Of a stretch of DNA of 64,000 bases, positions 43,462 to 52,032 are shown one piece after another. Numbering within the stretch: position 1 is the stretch's first letter; each line of letters starts with the position of its first letter. Both the position numbers and the translations under genes were made by a program. This stretch comes from Tolumonas sp008015085 (lineage in GTDB: Bacteria > Pseudomonadota > Gammaproteobacteria > Enterobacterales > Aeromonadaceae). Under the pieces are notes generated by a model. The model worked only from the letters and a program-made list of their open reading frames with translations. It made no database searches and was not told where the DNA came from. The stretch lies in NCBI GenBank assembly GCA_029265125.1, contig JAJUJX010000002.1, positions 248,001 through 312,000 of the forward strand, in the 5' to 3' direction.

Positions 43462-45470
43462 GTGTTATCGATATCATCAGCAAGATCCGCAAAGGAAAAA
43501 TTTGGGATTTCCATGGGGGTCTACATCCGGATGAACATAAACGTGAATCCAGCGAATTTCCTTTGGTTGATGCGGGTATTCCGCCCTTTATCGTTCTGCC
43601 CCTGAAACAACATAGTGGCAGAGTTGGTCGCTTACTGGTAAAAGTCGGTGATCGAGTATTGGCAGGTCAGCAACTGACTGCCAGCGAACACCCAATGGAA
43701 GTCCCTATTCATGCCAGTACCTCTGGTATTATCACTGCTATTGAGTCACATACGGTTGCACATCCCTCTGGTCTGAGTGAGCCATGTGTTCACATCAAAC
43801 CAGATGGTCTGGATGAATGGCGTGTACGAGACCCATGGCCTGAATTTAAACAGCATGATGCGATGGCGCTGTTTGAACGGATCAGGCAGGCGGGAATTGC
43901 TGGTTTGGGTGGTGCAGGTTTCCCTACTTACGCCAAACTGAGTGTTGCCCGCGAAAAAGCAGAAATCGTGATCATTAATGGGGCTGAATGTGAGCCATAC
44001 ATCACTGCTGATGACCGGTTAATGCGCGAGCATGCACGTGAGATCCTGGAAGGTGTTGAAATCATCAAGCACATCCTGCGACCCACTATCACGATCATTG
44101 CGATTGAAGATAACAAACCAGAGGCTATTTCAGCATTTCTGCTCAATCCGTTGCCGGATGATGTCATCGTTCGGGTTATTCCGACTAAATATCCTTCCGG
44201 TAGTGCTCGTCAGTTGATTCAAATCCTGACGGGTAAACAAGTTCCAGCGCGAGGCCGTTCACTGTCTCTTGGTGTGATCATGGTGAACGTAGGAACTACT
44301 TATGCGATCCGGCAAGCTATCATTGAAGACGAACCATTGATCCGCCGTGTTGTCACTTTAACGGGGTCACAATTCAGGAATCCTGGTAATGCCTGGGTAC
44401 GTTTAGGCTCATCTGTACGCTGGTTACTGGCTCAGTTTTCATTGCAACCAGAGCCGCGTCAACGTGTCATTATGGGCGGATCGATGATGGGCTTCACCCT
44501 GCCCCATGCTGATGTTCCGGTTGTAAAAATAACTAATTGCCTGCTGGCTCCAAGTGTCGGTGAATTACCCCCGCGCGATGATGAGATGAATTGCATTCGC
44601 TGCGGAAAATGCGCAGAGGTCTGCCCTGTTACATTGCTGCCTCAGCAGCTTTATTGGTACAGCAAAGCAGGCGATCACGAGAATGCTGAAAAGTACAATT
44701 TAGCTGATTGTATTGAATGTGGTGCCTGTGCCTGGGTCTGTCCAAGTAATATCCCCTTGGTTCATTATTACCGGCAAGAAAAAGCAGAGATGGAGCAAAT
44801 CCGCGAGGAAGCTGCGCAGGCAGAGCGTGCTAAATTACGCTTTGAGGCTAAAAAGCAACGACTGGAAGAAGAACGGCTGGCGCGTGAAGCGCATGTTCCA
44901 CCAGTTGCAGCTACACGAAGTGATACAAGTAATGCAGACCCAATTGCTGCAGCGATAATGCGCATCAAGGCGCAACAGAATAACAAAGACAAAGCAGCCG
45001 AAATCGATATTCGGGCTGAACGCGAAGCACGTAAAGCTCAGGCATTGCAACATCAGGCTGAAAAATCACAGCAGGATTCTGTCGCTTTATCCTCAGCCAT
45101 TACAAGTCCAGATGATGCCCGCAAAGCTGCTGTGGCCGCTGCATTAGCAAGAGCCAAAGCAAGAAAAGCAGAATTGGTTGCTGAAGACACATCAACGACT
45201 CACGCAGAGGCTAAGTCTACTGCAACGACCTCAGTCGCATCAGAAGATCCTGATGCAGCACGAAAAGCCGCCATAGCCGCCGCTATAGCCCGGGCAAAAG
45301 CCAAGAAAGCGCAAACTGAAGCTGCTGACGAGATTAAACAACCTGAGCCATCAGCCGTATCGGATGATCCTGATGCTGCGCGTAAAGCCGCTGTTGCCGC
45401 TGCTATCGCGCGAGCCAAAGCGAAAAAAGCTCAGGCTGAAGCTGCTCAGTCTAAAGAACAACAGGAATAG
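43458..45470 (+). CDS. rnfC: Rnf complex subunit C (NADH/FMN and Fe-S protein)
   Basis: Peripheral subunit, 670 residues, that binds NADH and FMN like NuoF and holds two 4Fe-4S clusters. NADH/FMN region LGGAGFPTYAKLSV (about 153) and INGAECEPYITADDRLMREH; clusters CIRCGKCAEVCPVTLLP (about 379) and CIECGACAWVCPSNIP (about 418). After about residue 440 it becomes a charged, Ala-rich tail with repeats, as in enterobacterial RsxC. Start at 43458 (MSVIDIISKIRKG) overlaps rnfB by 4 bases; the frame open from 43416 lies inside rnfB. Confidence 0.96.
   Translation: MSVIDIISKIRKGKIWDFHGGLHPDEHKRESSEFPLVDAGIPPFIVLPLKQHSGRVGRLLVKVGDRVLAGQQLTASEHPMEVPIHASTSGIITAIESHTVAHPSGLSEPCVHIKPDGLDEWRVRDPWPEFKQHDAMALFERIRQAGIAGLGGAGFPTYAKLSVAREKAEIVIINGAECEPYITADDRLMREHAREILEGVEIIKHILRPTITIIAIEDNKPEAISAFLLNPLPDDVIVRVIPTKYPSGSARQLIQILTGKQVPARGRSLSLGVIMVNVGTTYAIRQAIIEDEPLIRRVVTLTGSQFRNPGNAWVRLGSSVRWLLAQFSLQPEPRQRVIMGGSMMGFTLPHADVPVVKITNCLLAPSVGELPPRDDEMNCIRCGKCAEVCPVTLLPQQLYWYSKAGDHENAEKYNLADCIECGACAWVCPSNIPLVHYYRQEKAEMEQIREEAAQAERAKLRFEAKKQRLEEERLAREAHVPPVAATRSDTSNADPIAAAIMRIKAQQNNKDKAAEIDIRAEREARKAQALQHQAEKSQQDSVALSSAITSPDDARKAAVAAALARAKARKAELVAEDTSTTHAEAKSTATTSVASEDPDAARKAAIAAAIARAKAKKAQTEAADEIKQPEPSAVSDDPDAARKAAVAAAIARAKAKKAQAEAAQSKEQQE
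45100..45460 (+). repeat. Ala/Lys repeats in the RnfC tail
   Basis: Three degenerate units of about 22-25 residues, DPDAARKAAVAAAIARAKAK and its variants (DDARKAAVAAALARAKARKA; DPDAARKAAIAAAIARAKAK), at about residues 550-665 of RnfC. They are predicted long helices. The DNA copies differ at silent sites, so the repetition is old or selected at protein level. E. coli RsxC has a similar tail. Confidence 0.8.
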
Positions 45471-45475
45471 TATTC

Positions 45476-46522
45476 ATGTCATTTGCAATTGCCATTTCAC
45501 CACATGGTCATAGCCAAAAAAATACAAGCAGCGTTATGCGCTGGACTATTTTTGCTCTGGTCCCGGGTATCGCTGCACAGTGTTATCTGTTCGGCTGGGG
45601 CGTATTATTCCAATTGTTGCTTACAGTGAGCACCGCTTTAATTTGTGAAACCGTCATTTTACGTCTCCGGGGGTTCGCTATATTGCCGTCATTACGTGAC
45701 AGTAGCGCGATATTAACCGCAGCGCTGATTGCGGTTGCAATTCCGCCGTTATTACCGTGGTGGATGACAGTTTTAGCAACAGCATTCGCCATTACGATCG
45801 CTAAACAGCTCTATGGCGGTTTGGGTCAGAATCCGTTTAACCCCGCGATGGTCGGGTATGTGTTGCTTTTGGTCTCTTTCCCGGTGCCCATGACAACCTG
45901 GCAAGTACCACAGTCAATTGCGTCTCAGACATTATCCCCCTCTGACACGGCTTCTATCATTTTTAATGGGCAAACAACTGGCGGACTCACCAGCTATCAA
46001 CTAAAAAGCCTTGTTGATGGCACCACCATGGCGACACCTCTCGATCATCTGAAAACAGAGTCTGGCCGTGGCCATGCAATGAATGAGTTGGTTTCTGCTC
46101 CAAATTTCAAGGCAATTAGTGACGATGGCTGGCGCTGGATCAACCTCAGTTTCCTTGCTGGCGGTATACTGCTGTTTTTACTACGGATCATCCCATGGCA
46201 GACTCCTGTAGCCATGCTGACAACACTGGGAATTACCAGCGGTTTAGCGCACTATGTAGCACCATTACAATTTTCTGTTCCTGAAATTGAATTGCTTAGT
46301 GGTGCTACCATGCTGGGTGCGTTCTTTATTATCACTGACCCGGTAACGGGCAGCACTACAGCTCGTGGACGTCTGATTTTTGGTGCGTTGGTTGGTGCCC
46401 TGGTATTTATCATTCGTCATTTTGGTGGCTATCCTGATGGTGTCGCCTTCTCCGTTTTGCTGTGCAATATTCTCGTTCCACTGATCGATAAATACAGCCA
46501 ATCTCGCGTTTACGGACATTAA
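45476..46522 (+). CDS. rnfD: Rnf complex subunit D
   Basis: Polytopic membrane subunit, 348 residues, related to NqrB, carrying covalently bound FMN. The probable flavinylated Thr lies in LVDGTTMATPLDHLK at about 180-194. Other landmarks are YGGLGQNPFNPAMVGYVLLL and GGYPDGVAFSVLLCNILVPL. Starts 5 bp after rnfC and ends 2 bp before rnfG. Confidence 0.95.
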   Translation: MSFAIAISPHGHSQKNTSSVMRWTIFALVPGIAAQCYLFGWGVLFQLLLTVSTALICETVILRLRGFAILPSLRDSSAILTAALIAVAIPPLLPWWMTVLATAFAITIAKQLYGGLGQNPFNPAMVGYVLLLVSFPVPMTTWQVPQSIASQTLSPSDTASIIFNGQTTGGLTSYQLKSLVDGTTMATPLDHLKTESGRGHAMNELVSAPNFKAISDDGWRWINLSFLAGGILLFLLRIIPWQTPVAMLTTLGITSGLAHYVAPLQFSVPEIELLSGATMLGAFFIITDPVTGSTTARGRLIFGALVGALVFIIRHFGGYPDGVAFSVLLCNILVPLIDKYSQSRVYGH

Positions 46523-46524
46523 TT

Positions 46525-47151
46525 ATGCTGAAATCAATGCAAAAAAATGGATTGCGACTGAGCTTGTTTGCGTTAGTGTGTACCGGGGCTATCGTCTTTA
46601 CTGATTATGCAACTCATGATGTGATCGCCGTTCAGCAGCAAGAAAAGCAGCTGGAGATGTTGCGTAGCATGCTACCTGCAAACAGTTATGACCATGACCT
46701 GACAAAAGAATGCCATTCTGTAACATCAGATTATCTGGGAAATAAAAAACCTCACCCTGTATTTGTAGCCAGAAAAAATGGCAGCATAACAGGATATATT
46801 CTGGAATCAGTTGCCCCGGACGGTTACAGCGGGTCTATACGAATACTGACGGGAGTGAACACTGTCGGAGAGATTCAACGGACCGAAGTGCTGGAACATC
46901 ATGAAACTCCTGGTCTGGGCGATAAAATCGAGCGTAGCAAAAGCAGTTGGATAGATAGCTTTAATCATCAAAAGTTAACTGCAGAAAACGAAAGATCATG
47001 GGCTGTAAAAAAAGATGGAGGCCAATTTGATAGTTTTACTGGCGCGACCATTACTCCCCGAGCAGTAGTCAAACAACTGAAAAATGTGCTGTATTTTGTG
47101 CAAAGTAACCCTGAGCTCATTGAACAAGCTCCATCCTGTGAGTCGAAATAA
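46525..47151 (+). CDS. rnfG: Rnf complex subunit G (FMN-binding)
   Basis: One N-terminal membrane helix and a periplasmic FMN-binding domain, 208 residues. The flavin is attached to the Thr of DSFTGATITPRAVVKQL at about 170-186, the canonical S(T)GAT motif used by ApbE. HETPGLGDKIERSKSSWID is also typical. One-base overlap with rnfE. Confidence 0.95.
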   Translation: MLKSMQKNGLRLSLFALVCTGAIVFTDYATHDVIAVQQQEKQLEMLRSMLPANSYDHDLTKECHSVTSDYLGNKKPHPVFVARKNGSITGYILESVAPDGYSGSIRILTGVNTVGEIQRTEVLEHHETPGLGDKIERSKSSWIDSFNHQKLTAENERSWAVKKDGGQFDSFTGATITPRAVVKQLKNVLYFVQSNPELIEQAPSCESK

Positions 47152-47894
47152 TGGAATCATCACCAAAAGGGTGTCATGACCTTTCCCCTCAGCCAAAGGT
47201 CACCGGAAATGCTTTTCGGGAAATCGCCAAACAGGGCTTGTGGAAAAATAACCCGATTCTTGTGCAAGTGCTGGGCTTGTGCCCTACTCTTGCTGTCACT
47301 ACTTCAGCAGCTAATGCGCTGGGTATGGGGTTATCCACTATGTTGGTGCTGACATTATCAAATTTGGGTATTTCTATATTCAGACGCTGGATACCCAATG
47401 AGATCCGTATTCCAATTTATGTTTTGTTAATTGCCGCGATAGTCACTTGCCTGCAACTGCTTATGAATGCGTATACCTATGCGTTATATCAGTCATTGGG
47501 GATTTTTATTGCCTTGATTGTAACTAACTGCATCGTGGCAGGACGCGCGGAAGCATTTGCCAGCCAGAATAGCCCTATCAAGTCAGCATTCGATGGTTTT
47601 GTGATGGGCATGGGCTTTGCTCTGACGCTATTTATTCTGGGTAGTATCAGAGAGATACTTGGTCAGGGAACATTATTTGCCGGTGCAGATATATTGTTTG
47701 GATCATGGGCTTCTGCCTTGCGTATTGATATTTATCATAGTGATAACACCTTCTTGCTGGCTATCTTACCGCCAGGTGCTTTTCTTGTGCTTGGTTGTAT
47801 GATCGCACTGAAAAATGTCATTAATGCCCGGTTTGCAAGGAAAAAAACGCCGGTACGGGTTCAGATTGAACGGGCCCGGACAACAACATTCTGA
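47151..47894 (+). CDS. rnfE: Rnf complex subunit E
   Basis: Six-helix membrane subunit, paired in inverted topology with RnfA, 247 residues. Family stretches WKNNPILVQVLGLCPTLAVT and VTNCIVAGRAEAFASQNSPI contain the conserved Cys residues. The N-terminus is a little longer than in E. coli RsxE (231), with about 20 extra polar residues. nth starts 3 bp after the stop. Confidence 0.95.
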   Translation: MESSPKGCHDLSPQPKVTGNAFREIAKQGLWKNNPILVQVLGLCPTLAVTTSAANALGMGLSTMLVLTLSNLGISIFRRWIPNEIRIPIYVLLIAAIVTCLQLLMNAYTYALYQSLGIFIALIVTNCIVAGRAEAFASQNSPIKSAFDGFVMGMGFALTLFILGSIREILGQGTLFAGADILFGSWASALRIDIYHSDNTFLLAILPPGAFLVLGCMIALKNVINARFARKKTPVRVQIERARTTTF

Positions 47895-47897
47895 TAT

Positions 47898-48539
47898 ATG
47901 AATAAAGATAAACGCCGGCAGATTCTTGAGCGATTGCGCGAAGCAAACCCGCACCCGACCACAGAGCTCGAATATGCCACACCATTTGAGTTATTGATCT
48001 CTGTGATTTTATCGGCGCAGGCAACTGATATCAGTGTTAATAAGGCTACAGCAAAGTTGTATCCACATGCTAATACGCCAGAAACCATTCTGGCTCTCGG
48101 CGTTGATGGCCTGAAAAACTATATCAAAACTATTGGTTTATATAACGCCAAAGCAGAGAACATCATCAAAACGTGCCAGATCCTGATTGAGCGCCACGGA
48201 AGCCTTGTTCCTGAAGATCGGGCAGCACTCGAAGCATTGCCGGGAGTTGGCAGAAAAACAGCCAACGTTGTGCTGAATACCGCCTTTGGCTGGCCAACCA
48301 TTGCTGTTGATACCCATATATTCCGGGTTGCCAACCGAACCGGTTTTGCTCCTGGTAAAGATGTTAACGAGGTGGAAGCAAAACTACTGAAGCATGTCCC
48401 GGCAGAGTTTAAATTAGATGTACATCACTGGCTGATCCTGCATGGCCGTTACACCTGTATTGCACGCAAACCACGTTGTGGTTCTTGTTTGATCGAAGAT
48501 TTGTGCGAGTATAAAGATAAAACTGACCCCGAGGAGTAA
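47898..48539 (+). CDS. nth: Endonuclease III
   Basis: Bifunctional DNA glycosylase/AP lyase that removes oxidised pyrimidines. 213 residues (E. coli 211). The helix-hairpin-helix LEALPGVGRKTANVVLNTAF carries the catalytic Lys, and TIAVDTHIFRVANR the catalytic Asp. The C-terminal 4Fe-4S loop is CIARKPRCGSCLIEDLC. Position directly behind rnfE is conserved in many gammaproteobacteria. It starts 3 bp after rnfE with little ribosome site, implying coupling. Confidence 0.97.
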   Translation: MNKDKRRQILERLREANPHPTTELEYATPFELLISVILSAQATDISVNKATAKLYPHANTPETILALGVDGLKNYIKTIGLYNAKAENIIKTCQILIERHGSLVPEDRAALEALPGVGRKTANVVLNTAFGWPTIAVDTHIFRVANRTGFAPGKDVNEVEAKLLKHVPAEFKLDVHHWLILHGRYTCIARKPRCGSCLIEDLCEYKDKTDPEE

Positions 48540-48541
48540 TT

Positions 48542-48949
48542 ATGCGCATTCTGCACACCATGTTACGTGTTGGTAATTTAGATCGTTCTATTAAGTTTTA
48601 CACCGAAGTGTTGGGTATGAAGCTTTTGCGACAGAGCGATAATGAAGAATATAAATATTCTCTGGCATTCGTTGGCTATGGTGAAGAAACAGATGAAACA
48701 GTCATTGAGCTGACTTATAACTGGGGTGTTGAAAGTTATGAATTAGGCACTGCCTATGGCCATATTGCTTTGGAAGCTGAAGATATCTATGCTACTTGCG
48801 AAGCTCTGCGGGCAGCTGGCGCTAAAATAACCCGTGAGCCAGGTCCGGTTAAAGGCGGTACTACTGTGATTGCATTTGTGGAAGATCCGGACGGTTATAA
48901 AATCGAATTGATCAATAAAAAAGATGCAGGAAAAGGTCTGGGTAATTGA
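48542..48949 (+). CDS. gloA: Lactoylglutathione lyase (glyoxalase I)
   Basis: Converts the methylglyoxal-glutathione adduct to S-lactoylglutathione; detoxifies a glycolytic by-product. 135 residues as in E. coli GloA. Metal ligands are His5 (MRILHTML), the Glu of TVIELTYNWG, the His of AYGHIALEAED and the Glu of GYKIELINKK. Lacks the extra loops of zinc-type enzymes, so probably nickel-dependent. Starts 2 bp after nth, thus last gene of the rnf transcript. Confidence 0.97.
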   Translation: MRILHTMLRVGNLDRSIKFYTEVLGMKLLRQSDNEEYKYSLAFVGYGEETDETVIELTYNWGVESYELGTAYGHIALEAEDIYATCEALRAAGAKITREPGPVKGGTTVIAFVEDPDGYKIELINKKDAGKGLGN

Positions 48950-48955
48950 GATAAG

Positions 48956-48981
48956 AACGGCCTCATCGAGAGGCCGTTTTT
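48956..48981 (+). terminator. Terminator of the rnf-nth-gloA operon
   Basis: Stem AACGGCCT (48956-48963) and AGGCCGTT (48971-48978), then TTT. It overlaps the end of the convergent motY gene. Confidence 0.9.
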
Positions 48982-49868
48982 GCGGCAGAGTTAAATATCG
49001 GCGGAGTCCATCGCTGCATTGAAATGACTACTCTGCGGTTTGTTTCCCTGCCTCGTTCAGTGTCATTAGTCGCGACATGTTGTTTCTCTCCATGCCCTTC
49101 CACCTGCACTCTTTGTTCCTCAACACCCATCTCGCTGAAAAATTTCTTTACACTGGCAGCTCGTTTTTCTGAAAGTTGCTGATTAGGCCATTTAGCGCCA
49201 AGACTATCAGTATAAGCATCAACTAAAACCAGATCCATTTGCGGGTCTGCCTTCAGATATTCACCGATCATTGCGAGGCGGCGCTTGGAGTACGGAGTCA
49301 GCTCATCACTGTTTTTCTCATAATTCAGGATCGTGAATGCAATATCTTCAAATGTATAAGGCAGCAGACTTTGCATACAGCCCAGAAATTTCTGATAAGT
49401 AAGACGAAAACCAACAGCCGATACAGAAACTTTAATTGGCTGGTTCTGGTGATACCAATCCCGGAATAGGAATGATGGTGTATATCCGCCTTCCAGTTCA
49501 TCCAGCATTGTCCAGGCTGCCTGCCCATTAACTAATCCATCAAATTGCTTATAAAACCGTACTTTGGAAATACTGCTTTCGGCAACACCCGGACGCCAGG
49601 TCGGAGGCAGAGAGCGAACGGTAACAGTCTGGATCCTGGCTTGCGGGCGCAAAGGCTTTAGCTCAAAATCCATATTAATATTCTTACCGGCATAACTGAC
49701 AAACGCACCTTTGCCCCAGCCGGGGATAATATGTTCCAACCGACACTCCAATGGAGTCTCGCTGGCCATTTTCCAGATAGATTGGTCAAGTGACGCGCCA
49801 TACTCAAGCACACCTGCATGACTGACAGGAAAAAACACCATTCCTGCAATAACAATCAAGTATTTCAC
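48963..49868 (-). CDS. motY: Sodium-type flagellar motor protein MotY
   Basis: Periplasmic T-ring component that anchors the sodium-driven stator to the flagellar basal body. 301 residues. Signal peptide ends near SHA (residue 18). An N-terminal MotY-specific domain follows (EYGASLDQSIWKMASETPLE), then a C-terminal OmpA-like peptidoglycan-binding domain with VDAYTDSLGAKWPNQQLSEK and EGHGEKQHVATNDTERGRET. GTG start at 49868 with AAGGAGGT upstream. Vibrios also place motY near rnt. A FliA-type promoter lies upstream, which supports a late flagellar gene. Confidence 0.9.
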   Translation of the reverse strand: MKYLIVIAGMVFFPVSHAGVLEYGASLDQSIWKMASETPLECRLEHIIPGWGKGAFVSYAGKNINMDFELKPLRPQARIQTVTVRSLPPTWRPGVAESSISKVRFYKQFDGLVNGQAAWTMLDELEGGYTPSFLFRDWYHQNQPIKVSVSAVGFRLTYQKFLGCMQSLLPYTFEDIAFTILNYEKNSDELTPYSKRRLAMIGEYLKADPQMDLVLVDAYTDSLGAKWPNQQLSEKRAASVKKFFSEMGVEEQRVQVEGHGEKQHVATNDTERGRETNRRVVISMQRWTPPIFNSAAKTASR

Positions 49869-49894
49869 TGCGCCACCTCCTTCGCCTTATCCCT

Positions 49895-49921
49895 CTATCG
49901 GCAACACAGTCGAGATCTTTA
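49895..49921 (-). promoter_or_regulatory. FliA (sigma-28) promoter of motY
   Basis: Read on the minus strand: TAAAGATC, 11 bases, then GCCGATAG, against the consensus TAAAGTTT-N11-GCCGATAA. Twelve of 16 positions match, including all of TAAAG and GCCGATA, with the exact spacing. It ends 26 bp before the GTG start. Confidence 0.8.
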
Positions 49922-50038
49922 GAATTATTCTTTCTGGGGTTATTTATGCTGAGTCCCATATAAATAAAGGCCCGATTTTGCGATAATGCTCCGATTTTTT
50001 GGATTTTATTATTGCTTCACCTAGAAAAGGAGGCGTCT

Positions 50039-51304
50039 GTGCGCAGACAGATCATTCAGGTTAATGAACGACCACCGTTGCTGCAATCTATCCCATTGAG
50101 CCTGCAACATTTATTCGCGATGTTCGGTGCTTCTGTATTAGTACCAATGCTGTTTAAAATCGATCCAGGTACCGTATTGCTGTTCAATGGTATCGGTACT
50201 TTGATTTATCTGTTCCTGTGTCAGGGTAAAGTGCCTGCATATCTGGGTTCAAGCTTTGCGTTTCTCTCACCTGTATTTGCAGTTATGACTACCCTCAGCT
50301 ATAACGCGGCATTAGGTGGTTTTATTGCATCTGGTCTGATTTTCATTACAGTATCGTTGATCATTAAGGCATTTGGTCACCGCTGGATTGACGTTGTCTT
50401 CCCTCCGGCGGCGATGGGCGCCATCGTCGCGATTATCGGTCTTGAACTGGCACCTGTAGCTGCTGATATGGCTGGTTTGACCGCAAAAACACTGGATTCA
50501 ACCACTGTAACAGTCTCTATGTTCACTTTCGGTGTGGTTGTTTTTGGTTCAGTGCTGTTCCGTGGCTTTCTGGGCGTTATCCCAATTCTGATCGCTATTG
50601 GAGCCGGTTACTTACTGGCATTGGCAATGGGAATTGTTAAGTTTGATGCTGTTAACACCGCTGCTGTATTCTCAGTACCAACTTTCTACAAACCAGAACT
50701 TAACTGGGGAGCGGTCATTACCATTCTGCCTGCGGCTTTCGTGGTCATTGCAGAGCATATCGGCCACTTTATTGTCACTGAAAAAATCATCGGCAAAGAC
50801 CTCAAGAAAGATCCAGGCCTGCACCGTTCTCTGATGGGCGATGGTGTTTCAACTACCCTGTCTGGTTTCTTCGGCTCTGTTCCAACAACCACTTACGGTG
50901 AAAACATCGGTGTTATGGCAATCACTCGTGTTTATAGCGTTTGGGTGATTGGTGGTGCCGCCCTTATTTCTATCGTAATGGCTTTTATGGGCAAATTCAC
51001 CGCCCTGATCGGCAGTATTCCTGTTCCGGTGATGGGTGGCGTGTCACTGTTGTTATTCGGAGTGATCGCTGCGTCTGGTGTTCGGATGCTGGTTGAGTCT
51101 AAAGTTGATTACAGCAAGCCGAAAAACCTGATCCTGACGTCTATTGTTCTAATCGTAGGCCTGTCTGGTGCTCATGTCGAAATTGGTACGGTATCATTGA
51201 AAGGCATGGCATTAGCAACATTGCTGGCTATTGTCGTTAGTCTCCTGTTTGGCTTGTTTGAAAAAATGGGGCTAATGAGCAAACAAGAAATTATTGAGCC
51301 TTAA
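50039..51304 (+). CDS. uraA: Uracil:proton symporter UraA
   Basis: Fourteen-helix NCS2 permease for uracil, 421 residues. NERPPLLQSIPLSLQHLFAM near the N-terminus, PPAAMGAIVAIIGLEL, the substrate-site Glu in FVVIAEHIGHFIVTEK and TTTYGENIGVMAITRVYSVW all match E. coli UraA. The GTG at 50039 is chosen because AAAAGGAGG lies five bases upstream; the frame is open from a TTG at 50012. In E. coli uraA follows upp; here it stands alone between motY and rnt. Confidence 0.96.
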   Translation: MRRQIIQVNERPPLLQSIPLSLQHLFAMFGASVLVPMLFKIDPGTVLLFNGIGTLIYLFLCQGKVPAYLGSSFAFLSPVFAVMTTLSYNAALGGFIASGLIFITVSLIIKAFGHRWIDVVFPPAAMGAIVAIIGLELAPVAADMAGLTAKTLDSTTVTVSMFTFGVVVFGSVLFRGFLGVIPILIAIGAGYLLALAMGIVKFDAVNTAAVFSVPTFYKPELNWGAVITILPAAFVVIAEHIGHFIVTEKIIGKDLKKDPGLHRSLMGDGVSTTLSGFFGSVPTTTYGENIGVMAITRVYSVWVIGGAALISIVMAFMGKFTALIGSIPVPVMGGVSLLLFGVIAASGVRMLVESKVDYSKPKNLILTSIVLIVGLSGAHVEIGTVSLKGMALATLLAIVVSLLFGLFEKMGLMSKQEIIEP

Positions 51305-51318
51305 TTAAATAAGATTAG

Positions 51319-51340
51319 CCCCCGGATTTACCGGGGGTTA
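51319..51340 (+). terminator. Terminator after uraA
   Basis: Stem CCCCCGG (51319-51325) and CCGGGGG (51331-51337) with a 5-base loop, then TTACTTA. Confidence 0.75.
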
Positions 51341-51374
51341 CTTACTATTATAAATTCTGAGTTGGTATCTGTTT

Positions 51375-51995
51375 ATGTGCTTAAAAGATCGCTTTCGTGG
51401 TTATTATCCGGTGGTTATTGATGTTGAAACAGCCGGATTCAACCCGAAAACGGATGCGTTACTGGAAATGGCAGCAACGACATTAAAAATGGATCAGGAT
51501 GGCTGGATATCCATAGACCAGACCATTCATTTTCACGTTGAACCATTCGAGGGTGCTAACATTGAAAAGGCAGCTATCGAATTTAATGGCATTGATCCAT
51601 TTAATCCGTTACGCGGCGCAGTCAGTGAACATGATGCTTTACATGAGACCTTTAAGATTATTCGCAAAGGTATGAAGGCTGAAGACTGTAACCGAGCCAT
51701 TGTGGTTGCGCACAACGCAACGTTCGACCATAGCTTCATTATGGCTGCATCTGAACGGGCATCGCTGAAACGGAATCCGTTTCATCCGTTTGCCACGTTT
51801 GATACTGCGGCACTATCAGGCCTGGCTCTGGGTCAAACAGTGCTGGCAAAAGCCTGCCGGGCAGCGGAAATTCCTTTTGATAATGATGAAGCGCATTCTG
51901 CTCTCTACGATACTGAACGTACTGCAGAGTTGTTTTGTTATATTGTTAATAAATGGAAGGCGCTTGGTGGTTGGCCTTTGACCAACGAAGAATAA
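51375..51995 (+). CDS. rnt: Ribonuclease T
   Basis: DEDDh 3'-5' exonuclease that trims tRNA and other stable RNA 3' ends and removes tRNA-CCA terminal A. 206 residues. Motif I VVIDVETAGFNPKTDALLEM, motif II VVAHNATFDHSFIMAA, motif III HSALYDTERTAELF, with the catalytic His and Asp. The N-terminus is about ten residues shorter than in E. coli, which is tolerated. No strong ribosome site before the ATG. Intrinsic terminator follows. Confidence 0.96.
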   Translation: MCLKDRFRGYYPVVIDVETAGFNPKTDALLEMAATTLKMDQDGWISIDQTIHFHVEPFEGANIEKAAIEFNGIDPFNPLRGAVSEHDALHETFKIIRKGMKAEDCNRAIVVAHNATFDHSFIMAASERASLKRNPFHPFATFDTAALSGLALGQTVLAKACRAAEIPFDNDEAHSALYDTERTAELFCYIVNKWKALGGWPLTNEE

Positions 51996-52004
51996 ATAAT
52001 GATG

Positions 52005-52032
52005 AAGTGGGAGTTAGGCCCACTTTGTTTTT
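52005..52032 (+). terminator. Terminator after rnt
   Basis: Stem AAGTGGG (52005-52011) and CCCACTT (52019-52025), loop of 7, then TGTTTTTG. It overlaps the 3' end of convergent dusC. Confidence 0.85.
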
